NCBI RefSeq assembly: GCF_015070375.1
Contig: NZ_JADCLL010000008.1
Location: 156,334 to 220,333 of the forward strand
Direction: 5' to 3'
Length of the DNA: 64,000 bases
Source: Nocardioides kribbensis
GTDB lineage: Bacteria; Actinomycetota; Actinomycetes; Propionibacteriales; Nocardioidaceae
Part shown: in pieces, positions 51,331 through 59,339 of the stretch
Numbering within the stretch: position 1 is the stretch's first letter
How the letters are laid out: the number at the start of each line of letters is the position of its first letter
Made by a program: the position numbers and the translations under genes
Notes under the pieces: generated by a model
What the model was told of the DNA's origin: nothing
The model's database searches: none
What the model saw: only the letters and a program-made list of their open reading frames with translations

Positions 51331-54162
51331 ATGCGTCGGCCCGCTCGACCCCGCCGGGCCGTCCTCGCCGCGGCCCTCGCTGCCGCGCTCGTCGTGGCGG
51401 GCGCGGGCGCGGCCGCGGTGACCGGGCTGGGCGGTGAGGACGCCGTCGGGGTCGACGAGCAGGAGCTCGAGGTGTCGGTGGGGCCGGAGCCCTCGGGGGA
51501 GCGGGTCTCCCTCGACGTGTCGGTCTTCGCGCCCGAGGAGGGCGCCCCGGGCGCCGACGACGAGGGCCGCCGCGCCGCGGTGCTGCTGGCCCACGGCTTC
51601 GGCGGGAGCAAGGACGACCTGGCCGCCCAGGCCCGCTCGGTGGCCGCCGAGGGCTACGTCGTGCTGACCTGGACCGCGCGCGGCTTCGGCGACTCCGGCG
51701 GCCTCATCCACCTCGACTCGCCGGACTACGAGGTCGCCGACGCCTCGCGGCTGCTCGACCTGCTCGCCGAGCGCGACGACGTGCTGCTCGACGCCCCCGG
51801 CGACCCCCGCGCCGGCATCGCCGGCGGCTCCTACGGCGGGGCGCTGGCCCTGATGGCCGCGGCCTACGACGACCGCGTCGACGCGATCGTGCCCGCCATC
51901 ACCTGGCACGACCTCGCGCAGGGGCTCTTCCCGCAGCGGGCGGTCTCCGGCAGCGCCGTGGGCGAGACGCCCGCGCCCGGCGTGCTCAAGCAGCGCTGGG
52001 CCTCGCTCTTCTTCGCCTCCGGGCTGGCCGCCGGCCTCGACCCCTCCGCGGCCCCGGGCGTCGACCCGCAGTGCGGGCGCTTCGCCCCCCGGGTCTGCCG
52101 GCTCTACGACGAGGCCGCCACCACGGGCCGACCCGACGAGGCGGTCCTGCGGCTGCTGCGCCGCTCCTCCCCGGCGCCGGTGCTCGACCGGATCGCCGCG
52201 CCGACGCTGCTCGTGCAGGGCCTCCAGGACTCCCTCTTCGGCCTCGACCAGGCCGACGCCACCGCCCGCGGCCTCGCCGCCGAGGGCACGCCGGTCGCGG
52301 TGCGCTGGATCGACGGCGGCCACGACGCCTCGGGCGCGGCGCTGTCGGCCGACGACCTGGTCGACCCCGCGCTGGCGTGGTTCGACCACCACCTGCGCGG
52401 CGGGCCCGACCCCGGCGAGGCCTTCGACCTGTCGCTGCCGGCCTCGCCCTTCGGCGAGGAGGAGGCCGAGCAGCTGACGGCCCCGGCGTACGGCGAGGAG
52501 ACCACGACCACCCTCCCGCTGGCCGGCGCCCGCGGCGACGGCCCGCAGCCGCTGCTGTCGCCGCCCGGCGGGGAGCCCGCGGCGCTGACCTCGCTGCCCG
52601 GCACCGGGCCGCTGCTGGGCGCCGCCGGGTCGACCGGCGCCGGCTACGCGCTCGGAGCCCTGCCGGGGGAGTCGGCGGTCTTCGACACCCCCGCCCTCGA
52701 CGAGCCGCTCACCGTGGTCGGCAGCCCGCGGGTGCGCCTCTCGGTGGTCTCCTCGACCACCGACGCCACCCTCTTCGCCTCGGCCTGGGTGGTCTCGGCC
52801 GACGGCGCCGCGACGCTGCCGCGCCAGCTGGTCTCGCCCGTGCGCCTCGAGGGCCTCACTCCGGGGCGCCCGCGCGAGGTCGAGGTGGCCCTGCCGACGT
52901 CGGCCTACCGCGTCGAGGCCGGTCAGTCGCTGCGCGTGGTGGTCTCCAGCACCGACGCGGCCTACGCCGTGCCCGAGGACCGCCGCACCTACGTCGTGTC
53001 GCTGGCCGGCGACGGGGTCGTCGTTCCGAGCGTCGACGCGGAGCGCGCGGCCGGCACCGGCGGGCTGGCGCCCACGCCGCTCGTCGTGGCGGTCGGCCTG
53101 CTGCTGCTCGGCGCGGCCGCGCTGGCGCTGCTGGCCGGCCGGCGGCGCCGCGAGGCGCCCGTGGTCGCGGAGCTCGCCGACGTGCCGCTGGCCGTCGACG
53201 GGCTGGTGAAGCAGTACAGCAACGGCTTCTGCGCCGTCGACGGCACCTCCTGGCGCGCCGAGCGCGGCCAGGTCGTGGGCCTGCTGGGGCCCAACGGCGC
53301 CGGCAAGACCACCACCATGCGCATGCTCGTGGGCCTGATCCGCGCCGACGGCGGCACCGTGCACGTGCTCGGCCACCCCGTCACCGCGGGCGCCCCGGTG
53401 CTGGCGCGGGTGGGTGCCCTCATCGAGGGCCCCGGCTTCCTGCCGCACCTCTCGGGCCGCGACAACCTGCTGGCCTACTGGGCCGCCACCGGCAACGACC
53501 CCGCCACCGCGCACCTCGAGGAGGCGCTGGCCATCGCCGACCTCGGGGTCGCCGCCGAGCGGCCCGTGCGCTCCTACAGCCAGGGCATGCGTCAGCGGCT
53601 GGGCATCGCCCAGGCCATGCTCGGCCTGCCCGAGCTGCTGCTGCTCGACGAGCCCACCAACGGCCTCGACCCGCCGCAGATCCGCAACCTGCGCGGCGTG
53701 CTGGCCCGCTACGCCACCGGGGGTCGCACCGTCGTGGTCTCCAGCCACCTGCTCTCCGAGGTCGAGCAGACCTGCAGCCACGTCGTGGTCATGCACCGCG
53801 GGCGCGTCGTGCTCGAGGGCGCCGTCGCCGACCTCGTCGACCGCTCGGGCTCCACCCTCGTCACCGTCGAGGGCGACCCGGCCCGCGCCGTCGAGGCGCT
53901 CACGGGTCCCGGCGGCCTCGGTGGCCCCGATGGTGTCGATGGTGTCGAGCAGGCCGTCGTCGAGCCCGACGGACGCGTGCGCGTCGCCGGCACGGTCCCG
54001 CGCCCCGCGCTCGTCGCCCGGCTGGTGGAGGCCGGGGTGCCCGTCGCCGCCGTCGACGGGCGCCGCCACCTCGAGGAGGTCTTCATGAGCCTGGTCGGCG
54101 AGGGCCAGCCCGCCCAGGTCGCCGACGCCGATGCCGCCGACGCCGGGAAGGTACGCCGATGA
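51331..54162 (+). CDS. Secreted alpha/beta hydrolase fused to ABC ATPase
   Basis: This 943-residue protein joins two normally separate parts. A signal-anchor (AVLAAALAAALVVAGAGAAA) leads into an extracytoplasmic CocE/X-Pro-dipeptidase-like hydrolase with nucleophile motif GGSYGG near residue 165, acid region LQDSLFG and His in DGGHDASG, followed by a jelly-roll-like domain. A transmembrane helix (about 584-608) precedes a cytoplasmic ABC ATPase with Walker A GLLGPNGAGKTTT near 651, signature YSQGMRQRLGIAQAM and Walker B LLLLDEPTNGLDP. Its stop overlaps the permease start, so the pair forms an exporter with an attached extracellular hydrolase. Confidence 0.9.
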   Translation: MRRPARPRRAVLAAALAAALVVAGAGAAAVTGLGGEDAVGVDEQELEVSVGPEPSGERVSLDVSVFAPEEGAPGADDEGRRAAVLLAHGFGGSKDDLAAQARSVAAEGYVVLTWTARGFGDSGGLIHLDSPDYEVADASRLLDLLAERDDVLLDAPGDPRAGIAGGSYGGALALMAAAYDDRVDAIVPAITWHDLAQGLFPQRAVSGSAVGETPAPGVLKQRWASLFFASGLAAGLDPSAAPGVDPQCGRFAPRVCRLYDEAATTGRPDEAVLRLLRRSSPAPVLDRIAAPTLLVQGLQDSLFGLDQADATARGLAAEGTPVAVRWIDGGHDASGAALSADDLVDPALAWFDHHLRGGPDPGEAFDLSLPASPFGEEEAEQLTAPAYGEETTTTLPLAGARGDGPQPLLSPPGGEPAALTSLPGTGPLLGAAGSTGAGYALGALPGESAVFDTPALDEPLTVVGSPRVRLSVVSSTTDATLFASAWVVSADGAATLPRQLVSPVRLEGLTPGRPREVEVALPTSAYRVEAGQSLRVVVSSTDAAYAVPEDRRTYVVSLAGDGVVVPSVDAERAAGTGGLAPTPLVVAVGLLLLGAAALALLAGRRRREAPVVAELADVPLAVDGLVKQYSNGFCAVDGTSWRAERGQVVGLLGPNGAGKTTTMRMLVGLIRADGGTVHVLGHPVTAGAPVLARVGALIEGPGFLPHLSGRDNLLAYWAATGNDPATAHLEEALAIADLGVAAERPVRSYSQGMRQRLGIAQAMLGLPELLLLDEPTNGLDPPQIRNLRGVLARYATGGRTVVVSSHLLSEVEQTCSHVVVMHRGRVVLEGAVADLVDRSGSTLVTVEGDPARAVEALTGPGGLGGPDGVDGVEQAVVEPDGRVRVAGTVPRPALVARLVEAGVPVAAVDGRRHLEEVFMSLVGEGQPAQVADADAADAGKVRR

Positions 54163-54989
54163 GCCACCAGACCACCCCGCGCCGTCCGCTGCCGCTGCGC
54201 GCGGAGGTCCGGCGCCAGCTGCGGCGGCGGCGTACGCGGCTGTCGTTCGGGTTCCTGGTCGTGCTGCCGCTGCTGCTGGTGGGCGCCTTCGCGCTGGGTT
54301 CCGACGACAGCGAGGGCGGCACGTCGTTCGTCGACCTGGCCCAGGTGGGGCCGGCCAACCTGGCGGTCTTCGCGATGTTCGCCTCGGCCGGCTTCCTGCT
54401 CGTCGTGCTGGTGGCGCTCTTCGCCGGTGACGCCGTGCCGTCGGAGGCGAGCTGGTCGACGCTGCGCTACCTGCTGGCCGCGCCGGTGCCGCGGGGGCGG
54501 CTGCTGCGGGTCAAGCTCACCGTCGCGCTGGCCACCACGCTGGCCGCGCTCGTGCTGCTGCCGGCCTGGTCGATGCTGGTGGGGCTGGTCGCCTACGGCA
54601 CCGAGGCCTACCAGGGCCCCACCGGCGAGCAGCTGACCTGGGCCGAGACGGGGCTCCGCCTGGCCGTCGCGGTGGGCTACCTCTTCGTCAGCCTGCTCTT
54701 CGTCTCCTCGCTGGCCGTGCTCATCGGGGTGCTCACCGACGCCCCGCTCGGCGCCGTCGGCGGCGCCGTGCTGATCACCATCGTGTCCAACATCCTCGAC
54801 ACCATCAGCCCGCTCGGGCGGCTGCGCGAGGCGCTGCCGACCCACGAGCAGTTCGCGTGGGCCGAGGCGCTGCAGCGCGACGTCGAGTGGTCGGGCATGG
54901 CCAGCGGAGCGCTGTGGTCGGTCGGCTACTCGGTGGTGCTGCTCACCGCCGCCTTCGTGCTCTTCCAGCGCAAGGACGTGCTCAGCTAG
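54159..54989 (+). CDS. ABC transporter permease (ABC-2 type)
   Basis: This 276-residue protein has six predicted transmembrane helices, starting with FGFLVVLPLLLVGAFALG and ending with GYSVVLLTAAFVLFQRKDVL, the ABC-2 terminal pattern. STLRYLLAAPVPRGRLLRVK after helix 2 is the coupling region typical of ABC-2 permeases. ATG 54159 overlaps the stop of the ATPase fusion (ATGA), so they form one transporter of unknown substrate. Confidence 0.87.
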   Translation: MSHQTTPRRPLPLRAEVRRQLRRRRTRLSFGFLVVLPLLLVGAFALGSDDSEGGTSFVDLAQVGPANLAVFAMFASAGFLLVVLVALFAGDAVPSEASWSTLRYLLAAPVPRGRLLRVKLTVALATTLAALVLLPAWSMLVGLVAYGTEAYQGPTGEQLTWAETGLRLAVAVGYLFVSLLFVSSLAVLIGVLTDAPLGAVGGAVLITIVSNILDTISPLGRLREALPTHEQFAWAEALQRDVEWSGMASGALWSVGYSVVLLTAAFVLFQRKDVLS

Positions 54990-55016
54990 GCGCCCCCGCC
55001 CGGCCGCAGCGCCGGC

Positions 55017-55862
55017 TCAGAGCCCGAGCAGGCGGCGCAGCGTGGTGATCACGCCGTGGTCGAGGTGGGAGGGGGCGCGGTAGCGCGCCCGGGCGAGCAC
55101 CTCGGGGTGGGCGTTGTCCATGGCGAAGGACAGGCCCGCGGCGTCGAGCATCTCCAGGTCGTTGAGGTAGTCGCCGAAGGCGACCGTCTGCTCGGCGGAG
55201 ACCCCGAGCTCCTCCTGGAGCCGGCGCACGGCCACGCCCTTGTCGACCCGGGGGTGCATCACGTCGACCCAGTGGGCGCCGGAGACGACCACCTGGTGGG
55301 TCTCGCCGAAGTCGGCCAGCGCGGGCGCCGTGCCCTCCTGGGGGTCGGCGAAGCTGAAGACGGCCACCTTCACCACGTCGTCGTCGACGGTGTCGAGGTC
55401 GTCGAGCTCGACCAGGGAGGCGTAGTAGGGGTCGACGTGGTCGAGGAAGGCCCGGTCGGTGCGCTCGACGTAGGCCGCGCGCTTGCCGCAGACCACCATG
55501 CCCAGGTCGTGGCCCTGCGCGGTGAGGTCGCGGCCCCGGCCCACGAGACGCGCGACGACGTCGGGCGCGAGGGTGGTGGAGCTGATCTCGGCCTCGTCGC
55601 GCACGACGTAGCTGCCGTTCTCGGCGATGAAGACCATGCCCTCGCGCGCCCGGTCGAACTGGCGCGCCAGCGTGGCGTACTGCCGCCCGCTGGCGGGGGA
55701 GAAGACGACGCCGCGCTCGCGCATCGCCTCCAGCAGCGGCCACAGGTCCTCGGGGATCCGGCCCTCGCCGTCGAGCAGGGTGCCGTCCATGTCGACGACG
55801 ACGAGGCGCACGTCGGCGCCCTCGGGCAGCGGGGAGGTCGGGTCGGCGACAGCGGTGCTCAC
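55017..55862 (-). CDS. Cof-type HAD phosphatase
   Basis: This 281-residue HAD hydrolase of the Cof (IIB) class has all four motifs: LVVVDMDGTLLDGEGRIPED with the nucleophile, FSPASGRQYATLARQF, the motif III Lys in HPRVDKGVAVRRL, and TVAFGDYLNDLEML with metal-binding Asp. The cap (about residues 95-200) decides the substrate, usually a sugar or nucleotide phosphate. GTG 55862 is preferred, since the frame upstream is low-complexity. In contrast to the HAD-like protein of the mys operon, every catalytic residue is present. Confidence 0.88.
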   Translation of the reverse strand: MSTAVADPTSPLPEGADVRLVVVDMDGTLLDGEGRIPEDLWPLLEAMRERGVVFSPASGRQYATLARQFDRAREGMVFIAENGSYVVRDEAEISSTTLAPDVVARLVGRGRDLTAQGHDLGMVVCGKRAAYVERTDRAFLDHVDPYYASLVELDDLDTVDDDVVKVAVFSFADPQEGTAPALADFGETHQVVVSGAHWVDVMHPRVDKGVAVRRLQEELGVSAEQTVAFGDYLNDLEMLDAAGLSFAMDNAHPEVLARARYRAPSHLDHGVITTLRRLLGL

Positions 55863-55939
55863 GCCACCAGGGTCCCAGCCGGGCCGGTCCGGCCGGCGGC
55901 CGGGGCCGTGCGACCCTGGGCCCCCGGCGTCGCCCTGGC

Positions 55940-55978
55940 TAGGGTGGGCCCGACCGCCCGGGGCCCAACCACGACCCC
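55940..55978 (+). promoter_or_regulatory. Promoter and conserved leader element of LuxR gene 1
   Basis: TAGGGT (55940-55945) is followed after 13 nt by CGGGGCCCAAC-CA-CGACCCC (55959-55978), which matches the leader block of the GAF-ANTAR gene at 49356 in 18 of 20 positions. The gene starts 30 bp downstream. Confidence 0.5.
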
Positions 55979-56007
55979 TCCCGGCGGTCGCTCTGGTCGG
56001 AGTCCCC

Positions 56008-56604
56008 ATGCCCTCCCCGGCTTCCGGGCACCGTGTCGCGCCGGTGCTCCTCGCTCCCGTGGCGCTGCCCCCGCTGCTGCTCATCGGCCTCGACGGCGTC
56101 GTGCGCCGTCACGCCTGCCGCGTCGCGCTGGCCCCCGCGGTCTCGCCCCGCCCGCCCGACGTGGCCGTCTTCGAGCCGTCCTCGCTGGACGACCGCGCGG
56201 CCGACGCGGTGCTGAGCTGCCCGTCCCTCGCCCTGAGCTTCGACACCAGCCCCTGGGGCCTGCGGCGGGCGCGCTCGCTGGGGGCCGACGAGGTGCTGCC
56301 CGTCTCGGTCGACCCGGCCGAGCTGGTCGCCGCCGTCGAGCGGCTGGCCCGGCGGCGCGACGAGCCGGCGCCCGGTGGGTCCGACCCGGCCCCGCTCCCC
56401 GGCGCCCTGTCGGGGCGCGAGCACGAGATCGTCTGCCTCATCTGCGACGGCCTGTCCAACGCCGAGATCAGCCGGCGCCTCTACCTCAGCATCAACTCGG
56501 TGAAGACCTACATCCGCTCGGCCTACCTCAAGATGGGCGTGACCAGCCGCTCGCAGGCCGTGCTGTGGGGCGTGGAGCACGGCTGCTCCCGGCTCTCGGA
56601 CTGA
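56008..56604 (+). CDS. LuxR-type regulator with degenerate receiver, copy 1
   Basis: This 198-residue protein has an N-terminal receiver-like fold (ALPPLLLIGLDGVVRRHACR, PPDVAVFEPSSLDDR, LGADEVLPVSVDPAELVAAV) and a C-terminal LuxR helix-turn-helix (LSGREHEIVCLICDGLSNAE, ISRRLYLSINSVKTYIRSAY). At the strand-3 end, where a receiver has its phospho-Asp, it has Glu56 (VFEPS). The acidic pocket of a true receiver is also missing. It is a paralogue of the gene at 61232. The long upstream frame is not used: ATG 56008 follows a plausible promoter. Confidence 0.82.
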   Translation: MPSPASGHRVAPVLLAPVALPPLLLIGLDGVVRRHACRVALAPAVSPRPPDVAVFEPSSLDDRAADAVLSCPSLALSFDTSPWGLRRARSLGADEVLPVSVDPAELVAAVERLARRRDEPAPGGSDPAPLPGALSGREHEIVCLICDGLSNAEISRRLYLSINSVKTYIRSAYLKMGVTSRSQAVLWGVEHGCSRLSD

Positions 56605-56630
56605 GCCGGCGCAGGGAGCCGGCTCGCGGC

Positions 56631-57233
56631 TCAGCGGGCGATCTCGGAGGGGTCGCCCGGGCGGCGTACGGCGCGCGTGGGGCCGGGCAGGCCCCAGTCG
56701 GGGCCGCCGAGGCGCGAGACCGGCTGCATCCGGTCGTAGGACGGCAGGCCGTCGACCACGACGTCGTCCTCGACGCTGATCCACACGACCTCGCCCAGCA
56801 CGAGGGTGGAGGACCCGAGGTCGACGGTGGAGTGCAGGCGGCACTCGATCGATGCCGGCGAGGCCGCGACCGCGGGCGGGCCGACGACGGTGCTGGGGCG
56901 CATCTCGACGCCGAGCTCGGCGGCCTCGTCCTGGTCGGGGGCGAAGCGGGCGCTGCTGTCGTTGACCTGGTCCATCAGCGGCAGCGTGGCCACGCTGACG
57001 GTGAACTCGCCGGTCGCCACGACGTTGCGCAGGGTGTCCTTGTCGCCGATCGAGGCGAAGGCCACGACCGGCGGGTCGGCGCAGACGACGGTGAAGAAGG
57101 AGTGGGGCGCCAGGTTGCCGACGCCGTCGGCGGAGCGGGAGGCGACCCAGGCGATGGGCCGGGGCACGACCAGGGACGACAGCAGGGCGTAGGTGTTGGT
57201 GTCGTCGCTGCGGGGGTCGAAGTCGGTGCGCAC
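56631..57233 (-). CDS. Flavin reductase-like protein
   Basis: This 200-residue protein is of the flavin-reductase-like (DIM6/NTAB) FMN-binding barrel family: YALLSSLVVPRPIAWVASRS, NLAPHSFFTVVCADPPVVAF, DTLRNVVATGEFTVSVATLP and VLGEVVWISVEDDVVVDGLP. Members reduce FMN for oxygenases or have other uses. It converges with the LuxR gene and is divergent from a DUF1330 gene. GTG 57233 is chosen because VRTDFDPRS begins the family alignment. Confidence 0.86.
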   Translation of the reverse strand: MRTDFDPRSDDTNTYALLSSLVVPRPIAWVASRSADGVGNLAPHSFFTVVCADPPVVAFASIGDKDTLRNVVATGEFTVSVATLPLMDQVNDSSARFAPDQDEAAELGVEMRPSTVVGPPAVAASPASIECRLHSTVDLGSSTLVLGEVVWISVEDDVVVDGLPSYDRMQPVSRLGGPDWGLPGPTRAVRRPGDPSEIAR

Positions 57234-57291
57234 GCGTCCAGCCTGCCAGGGGCGACCACGCCCGCCGGGGGCGGTGCGCCACCATGGGGCC

Positions 57292-57579
57292 ATGCCTGCC
57301 TACTGGATCAGCACCTACCTCGAGATCACCGACCCCGAGAAGCTCGCCGCCTACGCCGAGCTCGCCGGCCCCGCCATCGTCGGCGCCGGCGGCCGCTTCC
57401 TGGCCCGCGGCCTGCCCGCGAAGGTCTACGAGGCCGGGCGCGAGCAGCGCTCGGTGCTCGTGGAGTTCGAGTCGGTGGAGGCGGCCGTGGCCGCGCACGA
57501 CACCCCGGCCTACCAGGAGGCCCTCGCCGCACTCGGCGACGGCGCCGTGCGCGACCTGCGGATCGTGCCCGGGGCCTGA
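57292..57579 (+). CDS. DUF1330 protein
   Basis: This 95-residue protein has the DUF1330 dimeric ferredoxin-like pattern: AYWISTYLEITDPEKLAAYA, GPAIVGAGGRFLARGLPAKV, EQRSVLVEFESVEAAVAAHD, TPAYQEALAALGDGAVRDL. Its molecular function is not known. ATG 57292 is the start. It is divergent from the flavin reductase and followed by a palindrome. Confidence 0.85.
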   Translation: MPAYWISTYLEITDPEKLAAYAELAGPAIVGAGGRFLARGLPAKVYEAGREQRSVLVEFESVEAAVAAHDTPAYQEALAALGDGAVRDLRIVPGA

Positions 57580-57593
57580 CGGATCCCCGTCGA

Positions 57594-57620
57594 CGTTGTT
57601 GCACATGATGCGCAACAACG
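57594..57620. promoter_or_regulatory. Perfect inverted repeat CGTTGTTGC-N9-GCAACAACG
   Basis: Two perfect 9-bp arms flank a 9-bp spacer, 15 bp after the DUF1330 stop and before the convergent FAD gene. The AT-rich arms are unusual here. It could be a bidirectional terminator or the operator of a lost promoter. Confidence 0.5.
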
Positions 57621-57699
57621 CCTAGTCTGCGAGTGGTCGCTCGCGACCCCTCCATCGGCTCGGCGTCCCGTTCGGTCGCGCGGCGGGACGCCGAGCCGC

Positions 57700-59049
57700 T
57701 CAGCCGGCCAGGAGCAGGTCGGCCAGCTCGGCGGCCTGTGAGCGGATCTCGGGCACCGCGGTGGTCTCCCACAGCGCACCCTTGCGCGGCGGGCCGACCA
57801 CGTGCAGCCCCGGCACGAGGTCGCCGTCGGCGCGCAGCACCGCACCCTCGGGCGTGCAGCGCACCCCGAGCCCGAGCGGGTCGCCCACGACCAGGCCCCG
57901 CCGCCGCAGCGACGCCAGCAGAGGCGAGGTGGTGGCGTCGAGGTCGGTGGTGGGGCCGGTGCAGTTGACGACCGCGTCGGCGACCACGGCCTCGCCGCCA
58001 CCCCCGGGCGTGACCCGGCACCGCGTGCCGAGGTCCTCGACGCCGGCGAGGCCGCCGCCGACGACCTGCAAGCGACCGGCGTCGACGTACGCCCTGATGC
58101 GCGCGGCCACGTCGGGCGCCATGCGGTGGCGCAGCACCTCCCAGTGCCGGGCGTGGCGGCTGAGGAAGCAGCGTCGCTCGGAGCCCTCGAGGCGGGTCCA
58201 GGTGCGCTGGGTCGCCCCGCGCAGCCCGTCGACGACCGAGCGCCAGCAGACGCCGTGGTGGCGGGCGCGCGCGATCTGGCCGACCACGTGGGCGGCCAGG
58301 CCGTCGGCGGTGAGCGGGCCGCTCGGCATCGGGGTGGCCCAGCTCGTCGAGCACGGCGACGGCAGGTGGGAGTGGGGCAGCAGGCCCGTGCGGCTCAGCA
58401 TCACCACGCGACGCGCCGGGTGGTCGCCGAGCAGGCTCAGGGCGGCGTCGACCGCGGTGAGCCCGCTGCCCACCAGCACGACGGTGGCGTCCTGGGGCAG
58501 TGCGGCGAGGGCGGCGGCGTCCCACGCCGAGCCGACGTGCCAGGGTGCGTCGGGCACGGCGCCCTGCTCGGTGCGCAACGGGCGCGGCTCGAGGTTGCCG
58601 TAGGCCAGCACCGCCCGGTCGGCCTCGGTGGTGGCGTCGCGGCCGCGCACGAGGAAGCGCCCGCCGCTGGCGGGGGCGACGTCGACGACGCTCTCGCGGC
58701 GCACCTCGAGGGTGGCCACCGAGGAGCGGCGGCTCTCCTCGAGCACGTCGGTGAGGTAGTGGGCCCAGGTCGCGCGCGGCAGGAAGCCCACGGGGTCGCT
58801 CGGCCGGCCGGTGCGCTCGGCCCAGGCCACGAGGTGGCCCGGCTCGTCGGGCAGCGCGCTCATGTCGCGGCTGCGCACGTTGAGGAGGTGGCGCCGGTCG
58901 GTGGTGCGGTAGGCCACGCCGCGCGCCGGCACGGGGGCGGGCTCGTGGAGCACGACCCGGAGGTCGGGGTCGGTGGCGCGGCGCAGCAGGTGGGCGGCGG
59001 TCAGGGCGCCGCTGGCGCCGCCGCCGACGACGGAGATCGTGGTGGGCAT
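57700..59049 (-). CDS. FAD/NAD(P)-binding protein
   Basis: This 449-residue flavoprotein has an N-terminal FAD-binding motif (ISVVGGGASGALTAAHLLRR), GVAYRTTDRRHLLNVRSRDM, a second dinucleotide motif (ATVVLVGSGLTAVDAALSLL), VVNCTGPTTDLDATTSPLLA and a terminal GLHVVGPPRKGALWETTAVP. This arrangement fits the NAD_binding_9-type FAD proteins of actinobacteria; the substrate is unknown. ATG 59049. An AT-rich region with AACC...GGTT ends (59078-59110) lies in its promoter. Confidence 0.83.
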   Translation of the reverse strand: MPTTISVVGGGASGALTAAHLLRRATDPDLRVVLHEPAPVPARGVAYRTTDRRHLLNVRSRDMSALPDEPGHLVAWAERTGRPSDPVGFLPRATWAHYLTDVLEESRRSSVATLEVRRESVVDVAPASGGRFLVRGRDATTEADRAVLAYGNLEPRPLRTEQGAVPDAPWHVGSAWDAAALAALPQDATVVLVGSGLTAVDAALSLLGDHPARRVVMLSRTGLLPHSHLPSPCSTSWATPMPSGPLTADGLAAHVVGQIARARHHGVCWRSVVDGLRGATQRTWTRLEGSERRCFLSRHARHWEVLRHRMAPDVAARIRAYVDAGRLQVVGGGLAGVEDLGTRCRVTPGGGGEAVVADAVVNCTGPTTDLDATTSPLLASLRRRGLVVGDPLGLGVRCTPEGAVLRADGDLVPGLHVVGPPRKGALWETTAVPEIRSQAAELADLLLAG

Positions 59050-59136
59050 GGGGGGCCTCCTCGTAGGTCGTTCACACTCAACCCTACTCGATTACTCGAC
59101 TTACAAGGTTTTCGGCGCGAGGAGGCCCGGCGCGGG

Positions 59137-59217
59137 TCAGCGGCGCATGCGGGGCAGCAGGTAGAGCACGGCGAAGGCGATGGCAGCGATCACGACGAGG
59201 ACGACGAGGATCTTCAT
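59137..59217 (-). CDS. 26-residue single-helix membrane protein
   Basis: A 27-codon frame (ATG at 59215-59217, TGA at 59137-59139) encodes a 26-residue peptide with a hydrophobic helix (ILVVLVVIAAIAFAVLYLL) and a basic tail (PRMRR). AGGAG stands 8 nt before the ATG on the minus strand. Such small positive-inside helices occur widely in actinobacteria. It lies 88 bp upstream of the FAD gene on the same strand. No function can be assigned. Confidence 0.6.
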   Translation of the reverse strand: MKILVVLVVIAAIAFAVLYLLPRMRR

Positions 59218-59339
59218 GAGGACTCCTGGGGTCGGGCCGTGCGGCAGTGCACGACGGGGGCCCACCATGGCACGCCTGCCCTCCCGATCGGGTCCTCGCG
59301 GGTGAGGGGCGCGTCGAGGTGGCAGAGCAGGGTGGGGTG

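Noticed and set aside
51271..54069. Minus-strand open frame of 932 codons
   Set aside because: It is the antisense shadow of the hydrolase/ABC fusion, has no family motif and a Gly/Val/Gln-rich composition.
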